Positions 21,729 to 35,244 are shown, counted from the first letter of the stretch. The stretch: 64,000 bases of DNA from Pascua guehoae (GCA_001600415.1 BCJX01000011.1:488962-552961), one strand, 5' to 3'. A program made the numbers and translations. Notes: a model not told the origin generated them from the sequence alone.

Positions 21729-23596
21729 GGTAAATCAGAGAAGACGTTGTAGAGGTAGTTGTTGTAGGACACTTTGCCAAGATCAAAAATGAGCAGAGAC
21801 TTTACGGGGGCGATCATAGGGGAGTGGTAGCAGAGATGATCTTTCTCGTGGGCTCCTCAGTCGTGCATAGCTGAGTGTGTGTGAGAGAGAGAGAGCGAGC
21901 GAAAAAACCAGTTGCCGACATTGAAACCGTAAGACAGAGACTACAAGACAGGTGCTAAGTGCACTCCTGTGATCACTCCTATGTGTGTGTCCACTGTGGA
22001 ACGCTGAGACAGCCGTTGTATGGGGGAAGGTGGGGCGTGGCCACCACAGCGGACAGGAGAGAGAGGGTGCAGACTGTAGGCCAGCGACTGCGGCATGTTG
22101 CAACTTGAGTAAAGCAATGTCATGTACTTTATGGGCAGCTGGCTCAGGTGTATGCTCTGACGCACCCATGGCACCTGATGCTAGGAGATGCTGTATACCC
22201 AGCAAGTAGCAGCATCGTATTCCAGTGGCCAATGGGCCGTTACGATACCTGGGTGTTTTACCATCGGGTGTCCAAAGGTCACGCCTTGCAAAGTGCAGCA
22301 GCTGCAACAGGGCAGGCACAGCAAGCGCGGCACGTGCAGCAACGCTAGCACGGGGCTTCTTGTGGCCTCACAGGACAGATCTTCTATAGAATAGAAGGGG
22401 TCTGCCGAGTAAGCGCATGGACGCGGCATTGTGCAGATCAGGCATGGCCGGGAACAATGAGACATGTCTCTGGGGCCTCGTCTCGCTCGGGCCCGTGCGT
22501 ACTGTACACCCGTTTTGCTCCCATGAGTGCCACAGGATGGTTGTTGTCTGTTCTCTGCCGCTGATCAATTTGATTCACTACGCTGGGGTTCGTACACTCC
22601 AGCGGCCAGAGCGGCCATCGGGCCAGCGGGCTAGCGGGCTAACGGGCCAGCGGGATGCCCACCGATTGTTGGACAAAGAAGCGCAAACCATCATTGTCGT
22701 CGGCGCGCTCGCAACTGGCTCGGCGAACCGTGCGCTGCCCGGTCCTCTCGACTTGCTTCTCTCAAATCCCACTAGGCCCGCTCGTGCTACAACCTTTGGC
22801 ATCGACCGCCACACGCTTGCTTGTGCGCTCCGCAGCGAGCAAAGAGAAGCATTGGTGAGCCGCCGCCACCCTCAGGCCATCAGGGATGACGCCGAGATGC
22901 ATTGAGGTCATAGCAGCAGCAACCTTGGGCCTAGCTGACGTCAACTACCGAGGGACGCCGTCTGGGGCGGCGGCCACCTGCCTCTTTCGGTCGACGCGTA
23001 CTGGGTCCAAGCTCAGCGACTAGTCTCACTTGCCTGAAACGGTAACAATGTGAAATCCGAGGGAGGGTCGATCCGGGGAAACTCGTTATCTGGTTGACGA
23101 CGGTGGTTTAACCGCGGCTCCTTCATGGGGCTTCGTAGAGTTCTGTGGGCGAGGAAATGTGGGGGAGGTTATTGACATGCATATGTTCCATCGTTGTGTT
23201 TGGTGTCCGAAAGAACACAAGTGTGTGGTGAGGTGCATGGTGTGTGTGAGTGAGTGGGGCATGCTGAACGGGGGGAGGGGCACGGGACCAGCTGCTGTAT
23301 TAGAAATCCGAAGCCGAAGAGACTTTTGTCTAAGGGCTAATGCAAATGGAATGCAAATGTGACTAGGAAAGGGCGTAGGGTGGCACAACTGCGTGGGATG
23401 TGCCTGGGCAGCTGACCCTGCGTACCTGGGTCAGTTGAGATTACCCTGGTATCCTCATACCGACCAACATCTTTGGGACTCTCAGAGTTGCCGCCATTCC
23501 CCGCTCGCTCTTCCCCGCCATGCCCAGCAGACGGTTGAGACGGTGGATCCGAGAGCTTTTCTTTTCTCATTCACTCCATTGTCCACCCCCCTCGCC
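21729..23596. other. Intergenic region, 1.9 kb
   Basis: It holds a short GT/GA microsatellite near 21875-21900. Several open frames exist (for instance around 22417-22905) but none shows a recognisable domain or splice-supported structure, so I call no gene. Confidence 0.45.
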
Positions 23597-26500
23597 ATGT
23601 CTTCCCAGGACACTGGCCCAGTAGGGACCGGGGTGGGCGCCAAGCGACGCCGCTCGCCCGACGGCGGCGACGGCGTCGACGACGCGTCCCACCTCGGTCT
23701 CGGCCTCACCTTCGATACCGACAAACGGCCAGCTCCCAATTTACGACTGCGGACGCACCAGTACTCTCTCAAGTCACCATTGTCGCCCCGTGGGCAGCGC
23801 CACTTTAGCTCGCCCAAGTCGCCCACCCTCAAGTCGCGCTCACCACGCGGTGGTCGCTCATTGTTCTGCTCGCCCCGCACCCTCCCTCCGTCGCTGCGGT
23901 ACCGGGACGTGACGCCGCTCTCGTCCGACGAGACCGACACGGACACGAGCGACGTGGAGCTCGGCACGTCGCTCGAAGACGTGCTCGAGACGGATGCAGA
24001 GCTAGAGGCCGGGACAGAGACAGAGCGACGCGCCATGGCTACCGGGCAAGATGCCATCGTCGGCTCGGGCGGCGTCGAGTCCGACGACGACGTCGACGCC
24101 GAGCTCACCCTCCCTCGCACGGACCGGAAGGGCAAAGGCGTCGACCGGCGCGAGTACGGCAGCCTGCACGTCCCCCGTCATGATAGCGGGCGGAAGCGCG
24201 AGCTCCGTGGTCCCAAGAAATCTCTCGCGCGCAAGCGTGTGCGACGTGTGAGTGCCCTCGCTAATGCTGGACACTTACCTTTCAGCTGCCTAGCTCGGCG
24301 CACCCGCAGCGCAGGATCGTGTCCAACGAATCGGTGAGGACGATCGTCCGCCGCATGGATGACATGGTAGGTCTTTGCTGCACAAGTTTCCTATTGTTCT
24401 ACAAAGTGGCGTTTATACCCGCTTTTCTAGTTCCACGTTGGCTTCGTTTTTGAATGCGCTCTCTCCGGCCCGAGTTCTGACACCGCAGGCAACAAGCAGC
24501 GTGGATGACGGCGAGGATGCACTTCTTGTCTCGTCGCTCCTCGAAGACAACACCGAGGGCGAAGACCGCGCCTCGCCGCTCCCCCGCTCGCCGTCGCTGT
24601 CCCCTGTCCCTCTGAGCCCTTCACCCTCGTCGGACCGCAACGAGCCTCCCTCGTCCCGCTCGCCCCTGGCAGCAAAGTCACACGCAGCTGCCCGCCGCCG
24701 CCGACACAAGGACCGTGAGCACCTCGCCGACTCGTTCCGCCAGTCGCGGACGCGCCGGTGGACACTGTCACACAAATGGGACGCAGACGACAGCAGCGCC
24801 GACAGTGCCAACGGCTCGGCCACAATGGACAGGCCAACGTCATTCCGCCTCCTCGAGTCGCTCGCGTCCAAGGCCGGGTTCAAGCTCGTCCCGAAGAGCC
24901 CAAAGACGTCCGGGAGCCCCACTGCCAGCCCCATGCGCCTCGACAAGGACCTGGGAGTTGACGTCGACTCGGCTAACAACGACGTCGCTGTCCAGCACTT
25001 GGCGACGTTGTCGGATCTTGATTTTGATTTCCCCAGCCCTATCGCTGAGGTACCATTTGGCGAGCCACAATATGTCCAGGACGAACCACAGGATTCTTAC
25101 CCATACCAGCACTCTTCCGCGCCCGGCCCGTCTAATCGCGTTCAAGCAGAGGTTCCCGCCAAGCATTATTTGACCTCTGATGCCGATGAGCCCCAGCAAC
25201 ACAAGCGCGTCCGAATGGACGACGCTGGTGAGACCGCTGTCGGTGGCTCTGAAGCTACAAAGAACGTACACGTGCTCTCGTCTGAAGACGAAGTAGCTCC
25301 CAGCAAGCGTGCACGCATCGCCTCGCCTGTGATGCCCTCTGCTCCGATCACCCTCGCTCCCTCTGCTCCAATCACCCTCCTTCCTTCTGCTCCGATCTCC
25401 CTCCTTCCAGTGCGGCGCAAAGTCGTTGCCCGCGTAGCCCGTCGCCCTGTCGTGCTTTACCGTCGGCCAACGTCGCAATCGCCGTTCGGCTGGGTCGCTT
25501 ATGCCGACGACGACACACCTCTGCCTCTCACCGGGACAGCCTATCTCAGAGCCCTCAACGAGCGTGCCACGATCCAGCGCCGCCGGCGTGCTCTCCTGGC
25601 ACGATTCCGCCAGCGCACACAGCTGGAAAAGTCGGCAAAGCCCACCAGAGCACACCGCCGCCGCGCCAGCTCCTCTGACGACGAGGCCGTCGATGCCCTG
25701 CTCCGCACAGACGTCGAGATGGCCGACTCGGAGGCTGTCGACGCCGTCGACGCTGTCCTCGCGACACCTCTGGCCAGCACCGGGCACCAACGTCAGCCCA
25801 ACGGTTCCAACAAGCGGGCCTCGCCTTTCCACGCCAGCGACGAACGGGCGTTGCGGCGCTCCTGCTTCCGTGCGTCCGAGCTCAAGATCGCATCCAAGGC
25901 TTTCCGCACTCAGCGCGCAAGCGACATCGCGGTGCGTGCGACCGCCCGCGAAGCGAGGCGTGCAGAGGAGCGTGCGCTGGTTGCCGCCATTCTCAGGCGT
26001 AACGTGGACAACGTAGTGGAACAGTACCCTGCCAACCAAACCTGGCGGGAGAACGTGGCACAGCCAGCGGACGAGGCTCCTTCCCAGCCTGAAGCCTCCA
26101 CTTCGTCGGGCTCAGCTGCGACTTCCCGGCGTACCGCCGCACGCCGGCGCCACGAGCGCGCGCGCCTGGATGCCATTGTCCGCACGCACCGACAGCAGGT
26201 GCCCAACCGCCGCTCGCGCGCAGCCACTGCCCCACCGGAGGAAGTTGTTGCACGCGGTTACCGCGCGTTCTCCACTGAGCCTGTTCGGGTGCCCTTGTCG
26301 GACCCCGCATATGCCCAGGGCCGCGTTGAGGTAGAGGACGACGTCGAGGTGGAGGTAGAGGGTGCCGCAGCCGAAGCCGAGGTCGAGGCCGAGGTTGAGA
26401 TTGGGAGCCAGCCCCAGCCCGCAGCCCCAGCGATAGACGTTGACGCCGCTCCTCTCCCACCTCAGGCGCCTGTCGTCGGCCCCGAACCGGAGGAGGAGCC

Positions 26501-27014
26501 AGCACCGCCAGCGTACGAGTTCCCTTTCTACCCCGTCGTGCGTGCCGCGCTGCCCGCGCACCTCCGCACTCCCCGTGTGCCTCCCCCTCCCCCATCCGCG
26601 GACGCTCCGCTCTTTTCGCCGCCCACATACCTCCCCACCCGGTACTCGCGCCGCACGCCATCCCCGCCCCCGCCATACAATGCGCTCACGGACCGGGACA
26701 CGGTGATTGCCCCCGTGTTCCAGCCAGACGGAGACGAAGTCGAAGAGGTCGTCGCGCCAGTCGCGCGGCGCCCGCCCCCGCTCAGGTTGTATAATTACGC
26801 TGATCTCCTGCACGACCACCAGGGGGACCCCCAGGCGGACCGCGAGGAAGACGAGCACCACCCGCATGTCCGTCACGACCAGCACGAATACCAGCCCGAG
26901 GACGGCCCTGATCAGCACGACTACCCCATGTCCGACAATGAGGCCGATGCCGGCGCCGAGGTCCCGCAGGCCGGGGCGCTCGGGCGCATCGCCAGGTGGT
27001 TTGGGCTGTGGTGA
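23597..27014 (+). CDS. Large, mostly disordered protein of unknown function
   Basis: Exons 23597-24247, 24286-24366 and 24489-27014 join in phase 0 to give 1085 aa. The middle exon is only 81 nt (27 codons, includes RRIVSNESVRTIVRRMD). The acceptor of exon 3 is GACACCGCAG; the closer TTCTAG acceptor would break the frame. The protein is rich in Ser, Pro, Arg, Asp and Glu, with basic nuclear-localisation-like clusters (KRRRSPDGG, ARKRVRR), a short repeat of APITL/APISL units, and an Arg/Ala-rich possibly helical segment (RRRRALLARFRQR). The C-terminal part is acidic, then Pro-rich (PPPP), then His/Asp-rich. No signal peptide or membrane segment. A nuclear scaffold or chromatin role is only a guess. 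Confidence 0.75.
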
Positions 27015-28476
27015 TAGTCTCATCTAGTGTCATCTTATGCATTTGCCAGGTGTTGGGGCGATGGTCGAGTCGTGACGGTCGTCTTGAGGAGGGACTCCAG
27101 CTACCTCGACATCGTCATGGCCAGGTTGAGCTGGCTGGGTCCTCGCAGCCTAGGCTTGGGGGCTCTGCCAATGGTAGCCTGTATCCAGCACTGGCAACGG
27201 CTCGTCAGTCGAGTGAACAGGAGAATACTGAACAACCCTGTGTTAGATCAGAAACTGCTTCTATGTTCTTTAGTCCTGTAGTTTGCTAAGAAGTCCAAGG
27301 AGGGATTGTGGCGCCAAACAAGAAACACTCTACAGGACGCTGGGGAGGAGACGACAAATATCAGCGAGTGAGTGCTCACGGTAAATGCCATGGGGCAGGC
27401 TTGACAACAATCACTGGTCGGTCTGTAGATATGTCTCCTTCCCCATACAAGTGATCAAGCGACATGGACGCCACAGTCCATGCAGTCCACATGTAATAGC
27501 ACGTGGATCAGCATGGCGTTGTCTACTCCAGCATGGGGCGAATCATTGTGAAGTTACGTACCACTGCATCAAGGAAGGTAGCCAGTGGTACCAGGCAACC
27601 TCATATCGTTAGAAACAACCTAAACTTGCTTAGGTATGTCTAATGCAAGACCCAGGAGCAAGACGGAAAATGCATGGACCCGACTTGTTGTCCAAAGGCG
27701 CCCGAGTATTTTCATTCCGGACATGGACAGCGTGTGTACCATGTAGCCGGAGTAGTATGACCGCGGCTATCCGCACTGACCTTTACCATAGGAGGGCACG
27801 GGGACCCTGCTGCACATATGCCATGCCCAGCTGCTACAGTGGTTGTCATGGGAAAGCAGACCGTCCTACGCATGCCCTAGGCCCCGCGGTGCAATCTCCG
27901 GTGGTGTTGGCGGTTGTTGAAGCTAGCTCAGACAGTCTCAGCCAATGTACTGTACACCAGTGTAAACGCTGGTGCTATTGTCGAGTCTGGTTTAGCACGA
28001 CCTCTATATCTGACCTATCATTAGTGGGCGGTTGGGCTACATGCCCGCGCGCATGGCGCTGGCACGCTCTCGGACAGCGTGCGGGGCGTGGGCTGGGCAT
28101 GGGATGGTATGGCATGGCATGAATTGGCAGCGTGGCGGACATGGGACACTACTAGCACGGGGTACCAACGCAAGCCGCTAAATCGTCGGCTATTGTCATG
28201 CCGTGCCTGCCGGTCATGCTTCCTTTGTGGCCCCACACGCGAGGTGCCCATCAACAAACCTCGGTCGGTGGTAAGTGGATGGTGGTCTGTGCGCTAAACC
28301 CATTCCATCCGCCATCATCCGCCATCTTTGACCAAAGGCCACCGACCGCTGTTGGCGCACACCCACCCCACTTGCACCCGTTCCGGGTACATAAAACCCA
28401 TGGCGAGCGAGTGTCTCTATCGCTCGCCCTGGCATTGCTGCATCACCACCACCATCCACCGACACTCGACCTCGGC
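27015..28476. other. Intergenic region upstream of the GMC oxidoreductase gene
   Basis: No gene recognised in 1.46 kb. A TATA-like TACATAAAA lies 80-90 nt before the next start codon. Confidence 0.5.
28388..28396 (+). promoter_or_regulatory. TATA-like element of the GMC oxidoreductase gene
   Basis: TACATAAAA centred about 85 nt upstream of the ATG at 28477. Confidence 0.4.
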
Positions 28477-30541
28477 ATGGCGGTGTTTTCCTTCAGCCTC
28501 CGCAACTCGATCCTTGCGGCCCTCGTCTCGCTCGCCCTCTATGCCGGCCTCGGCGAGCTGTCCAAGTACCGCGACGCCACCTACGACTATGTCGTGATTG
28601 GCGGCGGCACGGCGGGTCTGGCGGTCGCGTCGCGTCTCTCTGAGAACCCGCGCGTGACTGTCGCCGTCCTCGAGGCCGGCTGGTGGTACCAGTACACCAA
28701 CCCGCTCCTGTCTGACATTCCCGCTGGCGACACCTTCTTCTCGGGCGCCAGCCCCAAGGACAGCAACCCGTTTGTCGACTGGGACTTTGTCACGACCCCA
28801 CAGGAGGGCGCGGCCGGACGTGAAATCCACTATGCGCGCGGCAAGTGTGTTGGCGGAACGTGAGTAGCGTGTGTGCGGGTGTGTGGTGGCAATCTTGTGC
28901 ACGTGAATGGAGAGCATCCATGTGGACAAGTGCGGCAGCGCGGCATTGATGTGGCAATGTGTAGTGTGATGTACGACGATCAGCGCGACTGCAGGCGCGT
29001 AGACGATGCGCACGTACTCCCAGCGATGTGCTGCTCCTAAACCCCGATCGGCCAAGCTTGCACACGCTGACGACAGCTCTGGACGCAACTTTATGATCTA
29101 CCAGCGCGGCGACCGGGGCACGTACGACGTGTGGGCCGACGCAGTCGGCGATGACAGCTACCGGTGGGACGAGTTCCTCCCGTACTTTAAGAAGGGTGTC
29201 AAGTTTACGCCTCCGGGTCCCAAGCGCTCGCCCAACACGAGCGAGGGCATCTTTGCCGCCGACGCGTTTACCGAGAATGCCGGCCCGCTCAGTGTCACAT
29301 ACCCCAACTTTGTGACGCCGTTCTCGGGCCACATGCGCACCGCCATGGAGGAGATTGGTATCCCGAGCGTGCCCGACTTTAACAGCGGCGAGCTCTTGGG
29401 CGCGCAGTACTGCTCGGCGACGATCCAGGCCGACTCGATGAAGCGCGAGTCATCGCAGGCATACCTCCGTGCAGCGCTCAACCGCCCCAACTTTAAGCTG
29501 TACACGCGCACCATGGTGTCCAAGATTCTGTTTGACGACGAGAAGCGTGCCACGGGCGTCAAGCTCGTCAACGGTGCGACACTCACGGCGCGCAACGAGG
29601 TGATTCTCTCGGCGGGCGCGTTCCAGTCCCCACAGATCCTCATGGTGTCTGGCGTCGGCCCCGCAGAGCACCTCAAGGAGTTTGACATTCCCGTCATTGC
29701 CGACCGCCCGGGTGTGGGGCAGAACCTGTCCGACCACGTCTTCTTTTCGCCCACGTACCGCGTCAACATTGAGACCATGTCGCGCCTCACCAACAGCCCG
29801 GCGTTCTTTGCAAAGTCGCTGCTCGTCGACTACCTCTTGCACACCAACGGCCCGCTAGCGACGCACGTCTCCGACTTCCTCGCATGGGAGCGCATCCCCG
29901 AGGCGTACCTCCCCTCGGACGCCAACGCCGAGCTCGAAAAGTTCCCCAAGACGTGGCCCGACATTGAGTATATTGTCGCCAACGGCTACGTGGGCAACTT
30001 TGACTCGATGTTCTTTGGCCAGCCCAACGACGGCTACAACTATGCGTCCATGATGGCCGCCCTCTGCAAGCCCCTCTCGCGCGGCACCGTCACCCTCGCG
30101 AGCGCCGACGCCCGCACCAAGCCCGTCATAGACCCCAGGTGGCTCACGGACCCCACCGACGTCGCCGTCGCCATTGCCTCGTACAAGCGTGTCCGTGAGG
30201 CCTTTGACACGCCCGCACTCCGGGCCATCCGCATCGACGACGACGAGTACTTCCCAGGCAAGCACGTCCAGACCGACGAAGAGATCCTTGAGATTATCCG
30301 CAGCACGGTCATGACCGTCTGGCACGCCGCCACCACGTGCCGCATGGGCCGCGTCGACGACCCCAACGCCGTCGTCGACAGCCGCGCACGCGTCATTGGC
30401 GTCAAGAACCTCCGTGTCGTCGACGCCAGTTCGTTTGCCATTCTGCCCCCCGGACACCCCCAGAGCACAATCTACGCCCTCGCCGAGAAGATTGCCGCAG
30501 ACATTCTCGCCGGCCTCGAGGCCGGTGCCAGTGCCGAGTAA
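28477..30541 (+). CDS. GMC-family FAD-dependent oxidoreductase
   Basis: Exons 28477-28859 and 29077-30541 (217-nt intron, GTGAGT donor, GCTGACGACAG acceptor) give 615 aa, the usual family length. A hydrophobic segment near residues 10-28 may be a signal peptide or anchor. The Rossmann FAD motif is YVVIGGGTAGLAVASRL at about 38-54, followed by the ribose-binding acidic residue in VLEAG. GGTSGRNFM and ILSAGAFQSPQILMVSGVG are the two GMC signatures. The active-site pair corresponds to H544 (WHAATTCRMG) and H588 (PPGHPQSTIYALAE). Members oxidise alcohols, sugars or aldehydes using O2 or another acceptor; substrate cannot be told from sequence. Possible secretion suggests an extracellular oxidase or dehydrogenase. 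Confidence 0.93.
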
Positions 30542-31451
30542 GGTGCAGCGGTGCAGCATGGTGCCGAAATGTATCGTTCCGTCTCTCGTGTCCCAATCAA
30601 TGTAGCTGTAGCTTTGGCTATGAACAGCGCGTATACCTCTGAACACCGGTTTACACTTGCTGCAAGCCCGGCTCGAAGGATTACAGTAGTGCTGAATTTA
30701 TGCCACGCCGTCTGAAATTGCTGCAGGCTTGCCTTACGGTCCGGGAGCTGCTTGTCTGCCGCGATACTGGGCCTGGTGGTCGCATTACCCGTCTCCGCTC
30801 GACGCATGACGACTTACGAGTCTGGGAGACTGTACCGTAGGCATTAGCGTCCTGGTGCGAGCCAACCCACCGACCCATGAATCCGGGGGCACAGCACAGG
30901 TGTGCAACGCGTGTCCCATGTCCCCACAGGGCACGGATAACTGTTACAACCGCAGGAGTGTGCTTCTGAGCACCAAAACACGCCCAGCCTTGGGTGTGCA
31001 CAGACGCCGCACGCCGCCAGATTGCCGCATTTCCGATTCGGGACATGTTGTTATCGCCCCCGCTGATCTGGACATTTGAATGCCGCCGGGGAAGAATCGG
31101 GAGTACGTGCCTGCCTGGACTATTAGTCACTGCCACAGCCGGCCGGCCAGAGCCGGCCCGCAGACAGGCGACAACTGCTCGACTGTGCCGTCGACGCATC
31201 TTGGTGTGGGCCCCACCTGGTGACGTTCGGTCGACGCCGGTGGCCGGTGGGCCGGTCAGGTCAAGTCAGGTGGGCAGCCGCAGTCTGGCCATGGCAAGCG
31301 AACTGGTATTCGCATGCTCTTGTTGTGTGAACGTTGCAGTACTAGTCTAGTATCTCTCATCTTGTTTCCTCTGTCACTTGCTTGCAAGGTTGTATTCGCA
31401 TCCAGTTCCAACTGCACTGTACCGTACTGTACCGCTGTTTGCTGTCCACCA
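30542..31451. other. Intergenic region, 0.9 kb
   Basis: It separates two genes in the same orientation. No further gene seen; a GTACCGTACTGTACC sequence lies near 31420, about 30 nt upstream of the next ATG. Confidence 0.5.
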
Positions 31452-34400
31452 ATGCCGACGACGCAGAACAAGCTCACGATCGAGGAGTGTGAGTCACCAC
31501 TTTCCCCGCGCGCACGGGGGTTACCCCGCGGGGCGGGGCGCCCCCACATCCTCCCACTCGTTTTGGGCAGTCTGCATGTCTGGCTGCTGCGTACCCCGCC
31601 CTCCCTCGATGTCCATCCCCGCACCCCGCCCGCCTTTCTTGCTCCACTTGCATCTTGGGGGACGCGTGCGGGGTCATTCCCAACTGACACACAGGCGACG
31701 CGCTCCTCACCCAGAAGGGCACCTTCTTTGAGACCGAGACGATCGTCATCGGCGGACGCCGACAGAAGGTGTGGAAGAATGTGAGTGACTCGCGGTGGGC
31801 ATGCGATGCCCTGCCGTGCGCAAGTGTTGTGGGGGTGAAGTCTGGGTGTGTCCCGCTTGGGCGGTGGTATGCACACAGTGCGTACGCCGTGTGGACGGCC
31901 ACGCCCAGCACATTCACGGGCACACGACCGAACGCTGCCCTTGTACCGCCGGTTGGATCCAAGTGCCGCAGCTCATCAGGAGGCGCCATGGCTCTCCACC
32001 CCCAAGCACGCCCGAGATCCCGAATACCGTGCTAACACACAACACAGGCGCCCGCAACGATCCGCGACTTTCTCGTCTCGTCGTGCACGCAGTACGCCGA
32101 CCGCGACCTCGTGTCGACGCCCATCCCCGAGCCGGCCGACTTTCACGCGCGCGAGACCCTCACGTATGGCGAGGTGTACCGGCGCGCACTGGACCTGGCC
32201 GCGGTCCTGCGTGGGATGGGGGTGGGGGTGGGCGACCGGGTGGCTATTGGGGGTGTGAATAGTGGCGGGTGAGTGTTTGGTGTGTGTGTGTGTGTGTTTG
32301 GTGTGTATGGTGTTTGGTGGAGTGGAGAGGGGCCGGGACTAGTGGGCGGGGCAACTGCTTGAGCTGGGTGAAGGTACGATGTTGGGGACGAGGTCAACTA
32401 GGTCTACATTGGTTCGAAGAAGGTTGTCTACATGTGTATTGTAGCCAGGGGGTTGCGGGGATCGCTACCAGAATGGTCGGTACTGCTGTCACTTCCCCTT
32501 GGGCTGGCGGCCGTGAGGAGGTAGCACCACGCCTGCCGTCTACGAGACGCAGAGCAGAATCGATCCCTCATTTGCCATACTTTGTGACTATTACTCACAC
32601 GCCAGCTGGATCATCACGTTCATGGCTGTCAACCTCCTCGGCGCCGTGTCCGTCACGCTCAACTCGTCCCTGTGAGTTCTCCTCCACAACGCCCTCCCAC
32701 CCGTCTGACTTACAGGACCCCCGAGGTCACGGTCCACTGCCTGGGGCTCACCAAGCCCAAGATTGTGCTCGTCGACGAGGGCATGGCGAGCACCATTGCA
32801 CCGCTTAGGGCTACTCTGGAGAGCAAGAAGGTCGGGCCGGTGAGTACAGAAATCGGCTGTTCCCGTAACGGTGGCCGCCTCCTTGGGCCGTACGAAGCAT
32901 TGTGTCGATCCCCGCTTCAGTCAGGTTGCGACCCCAGCTAACCACAGATCTACTGCTGGTCGAGCGTAAAGCACCTCCCGCCCCATGTCCACGAGGGAGT
33001 TCAGGACATTGCCAACTTCAAGCCCGACGCGCAGCACATCCACGACGTCGAGGTCGGCAAGGGGCTCGCCGAGCTCGGACCCGAGAGCGATGCGCTCATC
33101 ATGTTCACCTCGGGGTAAGTCGTCGCGTTTGTTGGCGTGGTGGCAGCTGACACGTGCAGTACGACCAGCCTTCCCAAGGCAGTGCTCTCGACGCAGCGTG
33201 CCGCCATGTGCCACGTCCCGGGCGGCAGTGTTAGTGAGTAATTGGAGACTGCGGCCAATACTGCGTTGGCGGTGTAGGCTAGGATCGAGTCCCTGGCGCC
33301 TCCTTCGTAACGAGCCTAGACTCTACTCCATATCGATATCGCTAACCGCCCCAGTGGCCGCACGCCACTTTATGCGCGCCGGCTACAGCCTCGAGGAAAC
33401 GCTGGCCATGGCGACGGTGCCCCCGCCCGAGCAGGGTGTCATGCTCATCGCCGTCCCCTTGTTCCACGTCACGGGCCTGCTGGGCTGGATGGCGCGCGCG
33501 TTCCTCGTCGGCTTCAAGATTGTCTTTATGCGCCGCTGGAGCGTCCCCGATGCCGTCAACCTGGTTGTGCAGGAGAAGATTGGCTTTATTGGCGGGTGAG
33601 TCGGTGTGTCGAGTTGGGTCCAAGCTGCATCACCTGCCGTTCTCCCGAGTGACCCCCAAACACGACTGACTCGCAGCGTCCCGTCCATCGTCACGTCGAT
33701 CATGCAGTCGCCCCTCCTCCCCGAGAACCACGTATTTAGTGGCATGACATACGGCGGCGCGGCGGCACCGAAGCGCCTGGCCGGCGACGTTGCCGAGCGC
33801 TGGCCACAAGTCCTTGCGTGAGTGTCCAACCTGGGTGCTGAACTGTCCATGCGGCATTCAAATGTGTCTCGCAAGTCATTGACCAGCAGGACGCACGCGT
33901 GGGGCATGACCGAGACCAACGGTCTGCACACGGCCGTGATGGGCGACGACTACATTCGCAAGGTGGGTAGTCCAGACTCGTCCACTTGAAGCCACTCGCG
34001 ACTCTCCACTCGCCACTAACAGACCAGCCCGAGACGGTCGGCCACACAATGCCCATCTCCGAGACCAAGATTGTCGACGCCGACACGCTCAAGGACGTCG
34101 GGCCAGGCCACATGGGCATCATCTTTGCGCGCGGGCCAAACCTCATGAAGTGCTACGTCGACAACCCGAGTGCGTCCAATTCACCACGCCTCGCGTCTCC
34201 TCGTGTAAGCTGACAGACAGAGGCGACCGCCGAGGCGATCGACGAGGACGGATGGCTCAACACGGGCGACATGGGCTACATTGACGCCGACGGTGACCTG
34301 TTCATTCGCGACCGCGGTGAGTAACACCCGACCACACTCGTCCCACATGGGTCGACATGCTGACAGGCCAGCAAAGGACATTATCATTCGCGGCGGCGAG

Positions 34401-34933
34401 AACGTGAGTGTTTCAGAAATCGATTCTCTCCAGGAATCGTTATTATTGGCTTCACCAAACACTCGCTGATTCCAGATCGCGTCTGCCGAGGTCGAAAATG
34501 CCATCTTCCACGACAAGCGTATCGCCGAGTGCGCGGCCGTGCCCGTCCCCGACCCAGTGCTGGGCGAGCGCGTCGGCGTAGCCGTCAGTCTGGCGCCTGG
34601 AGCATCCGCGACACCAGAGAGCATCATTGCCGACGCTGAACCGAGGTGAGTCATGCAAATGCGCCAAGAGCCAAGGAGTGATGGCTGACAGACAGGCTGC
34701 GATACCCAGCCCGTCCAGCGATTGTGGTCATTCTCCCTGAACTCCGTACGTACACTTCTTTGTTCACCATGCCCTCGTGCCCTCATGCCATCTCGCTCGT
34801 GTCCGTACGCTGACACGCAGCCCGCAATGCCAACGGCAAGATTGTAAAGTCGGACGTCAAGAAGATTGTCGTCAAGGCGTGGGACGCTGCGGGGGGGGCC
34901 AAGTCGATGCCGACTGTAAAGGCTCGTCTGTAG
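31452..34933 (+). CDS. Acyl-CoA ligase / AMP-forming synthetase, probably peroxisomal
   Basis: Sixteen exons, all phase-matched: 31452-31488, 31695-31780, 32048-32268, 32606-32671, 32716-32839, 32948-33114, 33160-33233, 33355-33595, 33677-33817, 33890-33962, 34028-34169, 34221-34316, 34372-34403, 34476-34645, 34696-34745 and 34821-34933; total 610 aa. Adenylate-forming motifs: MFTSGTTSLPK (about 229-240; S replaces the usual G), [45 protein letters not shown], and the catalytic lysine in [10 protein letters not shown] (about K580). The enzyme makes an acyl-adenylate and then acyl-CoA; it belongs with 4-coumarate/medium or long-chain ligases, chain specificity unknown. The C-terminus ends in ARL, which fits a type 1 peroxisomal targeting signal. 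Exon 13 is only 32 nt. Most introns are 45-75 nt; the one after exon 3 is 337 nt and opens with a GT-rich tract. Confidence 0.93.
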
Positions 34934-35244
34934 TGTGGCTCGAAGGAGCGCATACGACACGACAAGAGCCAGGCCAGCTTTGTTAGTGGCCAGGACCCGT
35001 CGTCTCGGGCTTTGTAGCGCATGCGCCCCTGCCAGTGTTCAGTATGTTCCGTACGACTGATGGGTGTTTTGGGTCTTGTCTCGATATCTCCCCGCGATGG
35101 TGTTAAAATGCATTCAGAAGTTGAATCACATGCCCTGTCGTGATCGTCGTTGGTACTACGTGAGGGTATTGTGGCGTCGATACTGGGTAATTCTATGAAC
35201 AGAGGTGAACCGCAGCGACACAGCCAGCTGAGCGCGCAAGGGAC

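Noticed and set aside
22417..22905. 162-codon open frame on the plus strand
   Set aside because: Composition resembles noncoding GC-rich DNA, no domain, no supporting promoter or intron structure.
28860..29076. Possible extra coding exon inside the GMC gene
   Set aside because: Removing the 217 nt restores the conserved GGTSGRNFM signature exactly, so it is an intron.
10587..34933. Metabolic gene cluster comprising the acetate transporter, GMC oxidoreductase and acyl-CoA ligase
   Set aside because: The genes are spread over 24 kb with unrelated genes between them, and no backbone synthase or shared regulator is present.
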